DNA from: Anthonomus grandis grandis
Lineage: Eukaryota; Arthropoda; Insecta; Coleoptera; Curculionidae
Direction: 5' to 3'
Assembly (NCBI RefSeq): GCF_022605725.1
Contig: NC_065554.1
Location: 16,449,100 to 16,513,099, forward strand
DNA: 64,000 nucleotides
The position numbers and the translations under genes were made by a program. Shown here piece after piece: positions 14,301-26,300 of the stretch (within the stretch, counting starts at the first letter, position 1; each line of letters begins with the position of its first letter). Under the pieces are notes generated by a model that made no database searches, had not been told where the DNA came from, and saw only the letters and a list, made by a program, of their open reading frames with translations.

Positions 14301-17300
14301 TCTACTCCTTTGCAGCAAAAATTGCACTGGTTACATTTTTCAGTTTACCAATACGGCTTGAAGTTTTTAAACGTGTTTAGTGATTATCAATAAGAATAAC
14401 TTAATATGGTGAATGTGATAAGGTATAATCAAAGGACTGTCTAACAAATAATATACGCAATATATCTTGGGATTAAACTTTTTCATCTATAAGTAAAACG
14501 GATTTTTTTTTGTCTCCTAGATCATTTTGAAGAAGTGTTTATAACTAAAAGTGCTTTATATTAGAAGAAAAAAGTTATTAAAACTTTTCAAAAGAAACTA
14601 GATTAATTAGGTATAAAAAGAGAACATCATTTTATAGTTATCAGCAATCTCAAAACTTCCAACCACAACAACAGATTCCCTGTCCGCAACAACAGCCAGT
14701 ATATAATCAGCAGTTCAGTCAACAATCTCAGCAATCTTATGCGACACCCCCGATAGAACAACAACAAAACCAACCCCCTCAATTTATGCAGCAACAGAGT
14801 GTTGATCAGCAAATGTATCAGCAACAATATATGCAAACGCAAAATCCTGCTCAAAATCAAAGTTTACCACAGCAGCAACCTCTTGCTGCTTTGCCTTCGG
14901 TTCAAATGCAACAGTTGCCCAGTCAGCCGCAACAACAGCAAATTCCTGTGCAGCAACCGCAACAAATTCCTATACAACAGCCGCAACAAGTTCCCATACA
15001 ACAACCGCAGCAGATGCCTGTCCAACAATCGCAGCAGATTCCTGTCCAACAGCCGCAGCAAGTTCCAATGCAACAATCGCAGCAAATTCCAGTTCAGCAA
15101 CCGCAGCAGCAAATTCCGGTTCAGCAACCGCAGCAGCAAATTCCGGTTCAGCAACCACAACAGCAAATTCCTATGCAACCGCAACAAATTGCCGTGCAGC
15201 CACAGCAAGCGCCTTTGCAAGTTGGCGATTTGGTCCAGGAAATTGGACAAGTTCCGCAGGGGCAACAGTTGGGTCATCGGTAAGATATTTTATAGTATTA
15301 TAAACGCTTATTATATATATAAATGGACTCGCCAATAATTTATGCCACTTCTATAGTTTGGCATTGTTTCATTGCTAAAATCTTTTTTCTCGTGCAGTTA
15401 GTATCACCTCTTTTTGGATCAATTTATGTGCCTATTGTTCTCTGATGTCTCATTTATAACTACTAAAAATAGTGCAGGTTTGGAAAAAATATAAATTTAA
15501 CAAAGTTAACAAAAAATTTATGCCTAATATAAGGTTTTTCTGAAAAAAAAATATTTTTTTCTGTTGTTTAAAGCCGTAGAGTAAAATAAATGAGACTTTT
15601 GTGTCCACTTGTTCTGCCTTACATGATAGTAATTTAAAATTTAAGACCAGATTATAATTAATTAATTTTTTAGGTTATAATTGATAAGTGCTAAACTGAA
15701 TTATACCACATTTAAATACTACTTTTAATTACTGTATCGCACTTTCCTCCTAAAAATATTTTTAGGGAAAACATTTCCTACCCATCTCTTTTCCATCATC
15801 GTTTTATCCAAAGTGCCTGAAATAATTGTTGGATACCTTTTTAATAAGGTAACTTATCAGTTTTCAGTGAACCTTCGTAAAATCAACAAAATCTTTACAG
15901 AAGTATTGAAACTTAGATTTTTGCTAAGCCTTTAACAGTACACCGTCAACCAAGTCTCTTTGCACAAATTGTCTTGTTTTAATACGATTTTTATGAAATA
16001 TTTCTTTTGAATCTTTCATAGAGCAAATACAACGAGATTCGACAAACAAAGCTTTTCAATTACTTTGAGGGAAATATAATAATATCCAGGAAAAGTCGAG
16101 GTTAGGAATATTACTGTAAAATGAAGAACCAGACTCTATAAAGAATGAGCGGCTTTGGGGAATTTTTTTTTGATATTGTTTAACTTAATTCTCTTTTTAC
16201 AAATTTTTTTTGGAGCGCATCTATCGCGTAAAAAGAGAATTTGGTGTATTAAGATTTTTTTAAATCCATTCTACTCAATAACTTTATAATGGCTTTATGT
16301 ACAACGAAACTTGTAGAGTCTTTTTTAGTAACTAAACTCGTCAGCTTTCTTATGAAACTAAGAATAATGAAATTGTTTCTTAAGTTTTCAGTGTATTTGG
16401 ATTTTTGTAAAGCCTTCAACTTTAAAGACTTTTTTAATCAATCTATTTTCAATGAGCCTCAATACATACTATCACGAAATTCAACCACACTGGACGCAAT
16501 TCCCCATTTGATTATTCTTCACATTTCTGATATACACTTTAGTTTAATTTGATGTATTTTTTTTAAATATTTTTCGTGACCGCTTTTAGGTTATCAACAA
16601 CGGATATCCCGCCAATGAACCTAGAACAACTACAACAAAAATTAGCTGCTCAAAGTGTAAAAGATCAACATAGAGCCTCTACTACTTCATTGCCCCCTAT
16701 GCCTACTTTTGATCAAACATTAGAACATAGGAGGTCATCGACCATCTCCCAACCGTCTGGTCCTTTGGAATATAATCAGTTACAGCAACAGATTATTGCC
16801 GAGGAGTTTTTACATCAGGGTCAGATAACAGAGGTTAGTAAGATGTGTTTGAAGCAGAGCAGATGCAAAGCTCCTAATATTGGTTTTGATGTTTTATTAT
16901 TCTTGTAATTAACTTTATGGAATTTTAAGGATTCTTCTGCAAGAAATGAGTCAGTGGCAGATCATGGAGGGCAATTTATTCAAGGTGAACCGGCTTTAAA
17001 TGCGGAACAGGGGTCAGGAATGGCGAACCAGCAAACGAGTCCTGGACATGTTCAGCAGAATATGGATGATCTTGATTTGTCCGTGTCTGAACAGGTAATT
17101 ATTTTGCTTTTTTTTGATAAAAATGAAAAGGAGGATTAAGTATTGATTTATTTATTTTATGGCTAAATTATGCGTCTTTTTAAACTTACTTGATCAATAT
17201 TAAAAAAACCAAGATTACTTTTATTTAATGCAAAAATCTCATCCTTTCTTCTTCACAAGCAGACCAAGATACAAATTTGACGAAAAAAAAAAATACACAA

Positions 17301-20300
17301 TTACTGTCTCATAACATCTCTTCTTGGTTAAATAGCATTCTGAGAGACGTGACTAACTTTAAAAATTCGACTAAGAATTCTGTAGATCTCTAAAATCTTA
17401 AAAAATTTTAATTTTCCTAGAGGATCTAAATTTATTTCTTTGGATAAAGAAATATCTTTTTCCCAGCATCCCTCCTACAGATATATATAGAACAGGTATT
17501 ATTTATTAAGAGGTATGATTTATATAAGAGGTATGCGGATAATATTTTTATAGTTTCGAGTCGCAGGGAGAAAGATTTACCAAATTTTCTTGTCTTTGTA
17601 AATTCTTTACATCCAAATATTTCGTTCACCATTGAAGAAGAACAAGATGGTATTTTGCCTTTTCTTGACCTAATTAAACAGTACAATCAATCATTTGATC
17701 AATTCAAATATATGATGGATTTATAGATTACATGTATAACACTGGATTAGGCATGCAGCTAGGGAACTGAATCCCTGTATGTGTACATCACTGTAATATA
17801 GATATACAATGTAATATAAAAAGTAATAAGTTATTAGATACATTATCAAATTACTACTTGCTATATCTATAAAACAATCTATCAATAAAAAACTCGAACA
17901 ATGCATCAATTTTTTCCACAATATATTACAATTGCTCGATTTTTTTTAAGTTTGTTATGTTCTTTATGGTGGTAAGATATACATTTTTGGAAAAGATAAT
18001 TTACTGATCTCAATTAAGAGTTGGTATTACTATTTGGAATTATTAAATGTTTATTGATTCTGGACTTAGTTTCATGAGGGTGATCAACATACTGTCTAAT
18101 TTTAAAGTTTTTATGAATAAGAAGACTTAACAAATTATAAGAAGAATAAACAAAAAGCGATCGAACACTAGAAATTTGAGTATTGTTGAGCATGGTGAAG
18201 TAACTTTTATTTGTTGGATATAATTTTTTAAGAGTTTTGTACAACTCCTAACGAATAAAGAGAGTTCAATAAAATGGGGACGATTAATAGCAGTAAGAGA
18301 AACGGCCATATTATTTGTTTTGGAGGAATTTAAATTTAATTTAAAGCTATCTAGCCAGTTTTTAATAATATTGACATCATGAATAGTTCTCTCTCTTACT
18401 TGAGTCCATACATCTTCAAAAATTATTGGTGTTATCAGTATAGGAGATAAATGGTCCACCAAATAATACCCGTAGGAGAGTTAATGAATTGAAAATTAAT
18501 AAATAAACGGATCCTTGTACCATAACGATTTTTGTATTTAATGGGTCATTATTATTTCTCGGTTTTCGACCACGACTGTTGCCGTTCACTCAGATAATTT
18601 AACAAATTCACAAACTGCATTTTCAATACTTAGACCACTTTTGAAATCAAATTAATTATTCGACAAGATATTATTGCTTTGAAGGTGGTTGATAATTTTG
18701 TCTGTTAGGCATTTTTCAAATAGCTTAGAAAAATTAATGATTGTCTGCTACTTTATAAAAAGGTGTAACAGTTAGAGTCGATTTCATCTGAACCTGATCC
18801 ACAGTTATTTTTTAAGCAGGAAATGTAGGAAATTAAATAATGTTTTAGGATTTATAATTTATTTCCAATTGTTCTTTAATTTCATTAAACAAATCGAGCC
18901 CAATATTTCCATAGTATTTGTTGTAATAGTTTGCCATTTTCTTGTCACTAGCAAACAGCAAACTTATTTTTGAAATATATCTTACGCCCACCACTACCGA
19001 TAATGTAATTCTTATTTTTATAAATTTGCCTCTTTCAATTCCCTCTTTTACAAACTGCTTAGTTGTTCCTCTGCCTAGAGAAGCGTTCGCCAATGAAATG
19101 AATATTATGTAACACATTTTTGAATAAATATAAATGAACCTACAATGTAGTTCGTGATGAAGACGTAAAAAGTGCCGGATTTTTTATGAAATCACATGTA
19201 AAAAAATGAAGCGGTGTTAATTCGGGAGTTCACGCAGGCCATGCTACTGGTCTTAGATTGCCTACCCACTTGTTGAGAAATTCGTTATTTAAAAATTCTG
19301 TGATAATATGTTCATTATGAGGCAGAGCGCCGTCTTGGAAATACAAGTTTTGCAGGGTAGCTACTGGACTTTACTCTCACGAGATGTGTTCATTAGTTTG
19401 TAAGAGGTTCGAATATCTCTTTTAAGTTCTCATTAAAAAAGAAAGGCTCAACAATGTGGGTACCCGCAGTACCTAACCAGATGTTAAATCTAAACCCACC
19501 GTGGTGTCTAACTTGATGGTTTTGTTTTGACGTGGATTTTCATCTGAAATTAAAGTTCTCGTTATTTTTTTCCGCTTTATTTAACGGCACAGAATCATAC
19601 ATTGCAACATATCGTTTTTTTTTCATAATTTGAACTGTTATTCATTTTGAAACTCACCATTCACAATACATTCTTAAATTGTACTATGACAGTTACCTAG
19701 GTAATTAAAACAGACAGCAAACATCACTATGGGGAAATTGAAAAGAAGTATCAAAACTACTATGAAATCTTAATTTTGTGAATTTTAATTATTTATCTCG
19801 ATCGAATATAAACATGACATACATAGTTGAGAACATTTCTAAAGAGAATTTGAAAATGCAAAATTTAATATGGCGCTCATAATAAAAATAAAAGTTTACT
19901 TCGACCTCATTCAATACACAATTTTTACTTTATTTTCAAATTCACAGTCATTTCTCACTCGGAAATTTTCTTTATTGTATCTTTTATAATAAACAAGATA
20001 TAAAGGATTTAATAAAACACATTTTTTTTCTTTTTTTCTCTGTATATCTGCTGCTATTCCGAACTCAAAGAAGTAGATGACAGATAATTTGTAGGCACTT
20101 AATTTCGCACCTTTTTCGCTATTTGGTCCACCCTGTATCTTTAACGGATTTCAATATGTATCCTCATGTACTTTATTTTAAACTGGACACATTTTTTATT
20201 GATGCATAAAAGTTACTTTATTGATTGAGATTCGTACCAGTTTTTAAATTACCTCCAAATTTGCGTATTAAAAGTGTAAAAATATACCTCGGTTTCCCAT

Positions 20301-23300
20301 TTAAAATCAGAAAATGAAGGCAATTTTCTAATAAATCCACAGTGATAAAATATTTGAATACGTCAAAAAAGAGTCAATTACGAATAAAGTTTTCTTACTT
20401 TTTTATGAAATGAGCTCTAGTGAAGCTCCGTCACAAATTTTATTTAAATAAAATTTAAGCTTTTTTTACCATTTTATCTGATACAAAAGGATCACTCGTC
20501 ATCAACGGGTGCCGATCAAGATCCACCTAAACGACGCACGACGAAACGCTCCTCCTTACGCCATAAGCTTTTAGTGGACGCCGTTCATGTGGACGGCACC
20601 GTTGAATGTCGTTTGGTTTCAAAGCAGCAAACCATAAGTTTTAAATTCAATCGGCTCGATACAACCCCAAGCGATATTATCGAGGGAATGACCAAACAGG
20701 ATCTCTTGAAAGCCGGCCAGCACGAGAAGTTGAGAAGTCATTTGCAGCAAGTGATGGACGAGTTAAAATTGCGTCCTGATCAGATCCCCGAATGTGTCAA
20801 ATATGAGGCGAGTAGTAGGGAGGGCCATAAGGTACGATCAATGAAGGAAAAGTCGTAGTTAGCGGTAGCACTTTTTTTTTTTAATTTTGAAAGTTATATT
20901 TGTGACTTTAGCCTGTTGGCTTGCCTTGAAAGTTTTTTTTTTAATTTGTCAGAAAAAGCTCACAAATTCCAGTTGAGTAGAGTATGGTAGTTATTGAGAT
21001 AGATGTTGCTTATCTTTTTATTGGTATTACCCTCTAATTGTTTTTAATTAACGGAGGATTTTTTTTAATGCTGCGTTTGGAAACTAAAAGGTTAGACATG
21101 GTTCTTTGACGAGACATCCACATAAAAAAACCCATAGACGGCACAGATCTGTAAGTATGGTAACAACCCTTTCAAACTGCCAGTAAAAATTATTTTTTTA
21201 TCAAAGTATTATAAAACAAATGCTTAAAATCTCCACTATCATAAAAATATTTATATATGTTTCGTCCAACTAGGGCATCATCAGATCTGAAAATATTTTT
21301 GTTATCATATTTTTAAGATAAATTTATAATCTAAATATTTTACGACACAACAAACAAATAATAACAAAATTCTTATATATAAGATTAACAACATGTACTT
21401 TTGACAAAAGAACCCAGTTCCAAATTGCATGCGAAAGTTACATGTAAGAAATTGTGTCAATTCCTATTATTTAAGTTGTTAAAAACGAGATGGATATTAA
21501 ATGTAAAAGTTTCATTTACACGCGATCAATTCCAAATTTCATTGTCTCTCTTCTTGTGTTAGTGTAAGACTTATGCTTTAATCAAATAATTGGAATCGAG
21601 GTGATGGCTAGCAAAAGAGAACTTTGTAATAATTATTATTTGTATTTTGATATTTATTAAACTGTGCTCTTTACTTATTAATATATTTAGATGTTAGATA
21701 TATTTAGATTTTTTCTACTGGACTGCCAACATAAATTGGACATTGGTCACGTCATATAATATCATAAACACCTGTGGAAGATGATGGGGGTAAATTATCT
21801 GTACTTTTAATAAATTTTGCTTTTATGTTGAAAAAATGGCAAGAGGAGAAAAACAAGATTTTATCGTGTATTTTTGAAATTAGATGTGACCAATGTCCAG
21901 CAATATATTATGTTGGTTAGTCCGGTAGGAAGAGGCTTTAGGTTATTTAGGTAGTTACTATTACAAAGTCCTCTTTTGCTAACCATCTCCTTGGCTCTAA
22001 TTGTAATTTCCTCAAACATAAAACTCTTACATCATCAGCACAAGACTAATTAACTTGATCTGACTGAGACAATTGAGATTGGAAAGGGTTTTAAAAGTCC
22101 AGATTTATCCTGTGTAAATGACAGATTTATATTCGCACCCATCTTATATTTAACAATTTAAATAACATTTTAATACCAAATTGTGTTAAATGAAAGTCTT
22201 TCATTTAACACAATTTGGTAAAAATATATTTCTTCCATGTCAAATTTAAATAATGTTCTTGTGTTCATAAGTAAATGTTATAGTTATATGTCACCACTCG
22301 TATTTATTAACCTTGTTAATGTTTATATTGAGTGTCTCATAAAAATGTTGTTGGTAAGTTTTTCCGCTATAAATTTACATCTTTCAAGATATGATAGGAA
22401 CTATTTATAGGTCTGATGATATCCTAGTCAGATGAGACACATAGCAGTGATTTTAATTAAATATTTTTTTCATAATGTGGATTTTCAGCGTTTAGTTTGT
22501 TGGGCTTTTGATTTTTAGACAGTTTATTTACAACAATCGATGATTTTTTCAATAGTAAAGTATAATTTTATTGTTTCAGAGGGACGAAACGAGTTCTGGC
22601 TTACTCACTAGTAAAATGGATCAGAATTCAATTCAAGATTTTCAAACGATTAAAACTACATTGGCCGATACGCTATATCAGAACTTAAGGTACTGTAGAG
22701 AAAGTTTAAATTCCAGCGGTACTGTTTCTAGAAAAACCAGTACTGCGTCGGAATACACTCCCGAGCATACTTATATAACCAACAATAGCAATACTAAGGG
22801 AGGGCAGTGTAATCTGCAACACACTAATGTATGCTATTCAAAGGATAGTTGCGTGATGGCACCCCAAGAAACTTCCACTGTTGTACCTCAGGAAGTAATT
22901 GCCCCGGAACAAAATAAAGAAGATGCAATAGATCATACAGATGCTTTTAAAACTGAACTGGCAAACAGTTTAATGCATAAAGATGCCCCTCCTCTTATTC
23001 CGGGTCAGAAAGTGAACCTTAAAGTGTTTGTAATGAGTGTGGATAATGATCAGAAAAAACCTAATGAAACGCAAGAAGAGAGTTTAAATAAAAATATCTC
23101 TAACGAAGGTAAGGCTTAGTTTTAGATCTGTTAAGTATTTTGGGCAGATTTAATAAACATATTTTTAAAAAATTCATTTTGCCTTTATTCCTTAGCTGAA
23201 GGTCTACAAACCACAAACCCCACAGAGCGAGTAATCCCAATTAATCTTGAAGGAGAAGGTAAAGAGCAAAAACCAGAAGCGAGCCTTCCAAAATCGCCCC

Positions 23301-26300
23301 AAAGAAAGATCTCTAGATTTTTGGTTAGTCCCGTGTTGAGTGGCCAGTTGGATATGCCCAAAGACAAAGATTTTAGTGTTGAGGAGAGTTTACAGAAAAG
23401 TCCAGGTAAAAATGAATATTGAATATTATATTTTTGGAAATGAAAAGCGGTTTTTGTTTTCGAGCAATATATTAAACAGGCAAAGTGCTTTCGATCCTTA
23501 AACCATTTTCAGTGCCAATTGTCAATTGTACATTAATCAAGTTTAGGAGCCACAACTTATAACTCAAAATTAAACATTAAAAAAAATTTTTAAAATATAA
23601 GCTCGTCACAAACACTAAATATTCGACAAAACAGTTAAAAGAAGGGTGTAAAACGGGTGTAAGTATACAGTCTGAAATTTACAGAAATTATTGACAGCCT
23701 TTTTGCCCAACAGCTCTCATGGCGTAGTCGGAATTTAATTATACATCAGCAACGCGGTTTTTCTGATGGTAAATCTACCGTAACTGATCTGCTTACATAT
23801 CGGTACTACTTTTGGACGCTTTTGAGAACCATAGTCGGGTAGATAGTAGTAAGTTTTTGAAAGTTTATTGATGAATTTTTATCGAATCGTATTCAGTTGG
23901 TGCGTACAAAACAACACATTGTTTCTGAAGGAATTCGGGTATTTTCGGGTGGAGACTCCCACATAACGCTAATTTTATTTGTTCTATTGATTAACGACCT
24001 TTGTTGTGTTATTTATCATTCGGAATTTGTATTACTGGGAGACGACCTAAAATTGTACGTAAAAGTTTTCTGCAATTGATGTGCAATTTTTACAAGCTGA
24101 TGTTGATAGTATTTTTTTATAGTCAGTAAGTAATGATTTGGAGCGTAATAATAAAAAATGCTTAAGCAATTCATTTGGTCATTCTCTGAGATACTAGACT
24201 AGACTAGATAAAATGCTCTTCTTTTCACTTGTTCGTTCTGGGCTTGAATATGTCTCGCCTATACGGTCACCTTTTTATTCTAACTATGTGGAAATGGTTA
24301 GAATAAAATATTTTGGAAATTTACTATTCAATGTCAATAAAAATAATAGATGTCAGAATCCTGCTATGTTTCGATTGCGTTTTCATCATGCTAATTACGG
24401 TTTCTTTTCTCCAATCACCTCAATAATGAGAGCATTTAGTAAACTTAACTCTGTTAATTCCTATAACTATTAATTCCTTTAAATTAAAAGACTAAAAGAC
24501 TAAAACTTTATTTGTTATTTCGTGCTTTTTTTTTGCTATAATTTTGTTCATTTTTATCATTATGTATATGTCTGTACTTATATTTTTTTAATTCTTGTAG
24601 ATTGGGTCTGCCGTTAAATAAAAAATTTAAGTTTAAGGGGATATTTGTTGAACTTAAAATGACTTGAGTTGAACTTAAAATGAGTGAAATTTAAAAGTTG
24701 GGTATATTAAGTGAAAGACCTTATAATGAGTGAATCAGTCAGTCAAAAAAGGTTTCTTATCTCATTATTGATTATCGACAAAGCTGTGTCAAGAAAAAAT
24801 GTTTTAGCTTAATAAATAAGTGCTTAAAACTCAACAAATTAAAATAGTAAACGTACAGAAAATAACTAACGAGTCTTTATGTATAGGAACAATTAATTAT
24901 AAAATATTATGCATTAAAACACATATAAAAAATTTTGGTGAATTTGCACTTTACAAATTATTATAAAATTTGGGGTTGGAGAACTAAGACCCGGACATTC
25001 ATAAAAATTTTAAAATAAGTAATACAAAAACGTTACAATCAAATTCTTACACAAGAAGAAAAACTACGTTCCAGATTCCAGTTAAATAGTAAAGTTGTTC
25101 ACAAAGTATTCATCGACGCTATAAAATTCATCATAAACAAGTAAATTTGTAGACTTGTTTCTACATTTTCTATTCGGTATTGCCATTTTAATAGCAGATG
25201 GCAAATGATTCATTTTTTTTACCTCGATGAACTATAACATTGGATAAGAGCAGAGTATGGTATTATTGATGGTGGAGGATTGTATTGAGTTCGATATACA
25301 CGTTCAGTTAAAAATTGACTATGCAGCCGCACTTTTGGAACTATTGCTTAATGAAAAGAAGAAAATAAAGAGAAAATACGTTAAAAAATAATAAAAAAAA
25401 ATAAAAATAAGTTAAAAAATTATTTGTTCATGAACAATGAATGTTTCAATTTTTTGCTTAATTAAAACGAGATACCGTATATGACCAATAACGATATAGT
25501 ATTATGAAAAGCCAGAGGAAGGAATGTTAAGTAGTGTGTAACATTGATATTGCCTTATGCCTAATTTTTTGTAAGCATATGCCGGGTCTAATTTTCCATT
25601 AACAATCATGTTTACGGTATACATCAATAAAGTATTTGACAGTCATTGCGGTGTTTTAGACATTTTCTTCTCTAAATGTAAGAAATTGACAATGACCGGA
25701 TTTCTAATACCGGCTGGCAAACCATTACACTTGTTCAGTTTTCATTAACAATTAAAAAATGCTAGATTGTGCTCAGGGAATGAAGGAGGAGACTTTTGGA
25801 TATATTTAATAATCTCAGCTGGTCTCTTTTGAGTTTTAATATGTAATCTATTTCTGTAGTTCGTGTAGTAAAGTTCAATAAGAAATATGGGCAATTTAAA
25901 TAAATCAGACTTAATTGTTAAAATTTTCATAGAAGGTTAAATATTTTTAGTGTTATGTTTATATTGTTTAAATTAAACGTTATAGCGAAAAAAATTAATC
26001 CGTCTTAAGGTAAAAAATAGTGATGTGGCCTTTTTTTATGAGAAAACATTAGAAAATATATTCAAAGTATTTATGTTTTTAAACCAAATAAAAAACCCTA
26101 ACTTTAAAAAAAAAAGAAAGTTGTTATGGATATCTCAAAAACTACAAATTTATATAATTGTCGAGAGCAACGTTATATATCATATACTAAAATTATTTAA
26201 AAATATACTAAAATCGTTAGAATTAACCATTGTCATCTCAATAATAATAACTATTCAAAAGGAACGCTCTCTTTCTTATTGCAATCTTCGAGAGGAAACA

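Larger units (their letters stand above)
11820..14637. other. WNK intron with Tc1-like and Penelope-like remnants
   Basis: No host gene. It holds the remnants listed at 12490-12640 and 13690-13960. Positions 14079-14300 are noticeably GC-richer than the surroundings, with an open frame I do not recognise. Confidence 0.5.
17095..20489. other. WNK intron densely filled with transposon remnants
   Basis: Contains, in order, a Penelope-like RT piece (+), a non-LTR RT copy (-) and an IS630/mariner-type transposase remnant (-). Remaining gaps show nothing recognisable. Confidence 0.65.
21190..22510. mobile_element. Two Penelope-like 3' fragments in head-to-head inverted arrangement
   Basis: Left arm (minus strand): GIY-YIG remnant at about 21550-21780 ([14 protein letters not shown]), then a hammerhead-like core at 21259-21284. 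Right arm (plus strand): GIY-YIG remnant at about 21870-22090 ([11 protein letters not shown] followed by a stop and SGR), then a hammerhead-like core at 22413-22438. The reverse complement of 21360-21540 aligns along 22070-22260, and the segments beyond both ribozyme-like cores also match (TTTTTATGATAGTGGAGATT versus TTTTTTTCATAATGTGGATT). Both arms are 5'-truncated, with 3' ends pointing outwards. Confidence 0.72.
20832..22579. other. WNK intron occupied mostly by inverted Penelope-like pair
   Basis: See the 21190-22510 entry. The first 350 bp show nothing recognisable. Confidence 0.6.

Noticed and set aside
14864..15277. 137-residue leucine-rich minus-strand frame and a 179-residue plus frame over the octapeptide repeat
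   Set aside because: Both are shadows of the repeated WNK exon; stops are absent only because the repeat unit length is a multiple of three.
16289..16552. Frame with [11 protein letters not shown]
   Set aside because: One RT-like block alone in AT-rich sequence; too weak to call a retrotransposon.
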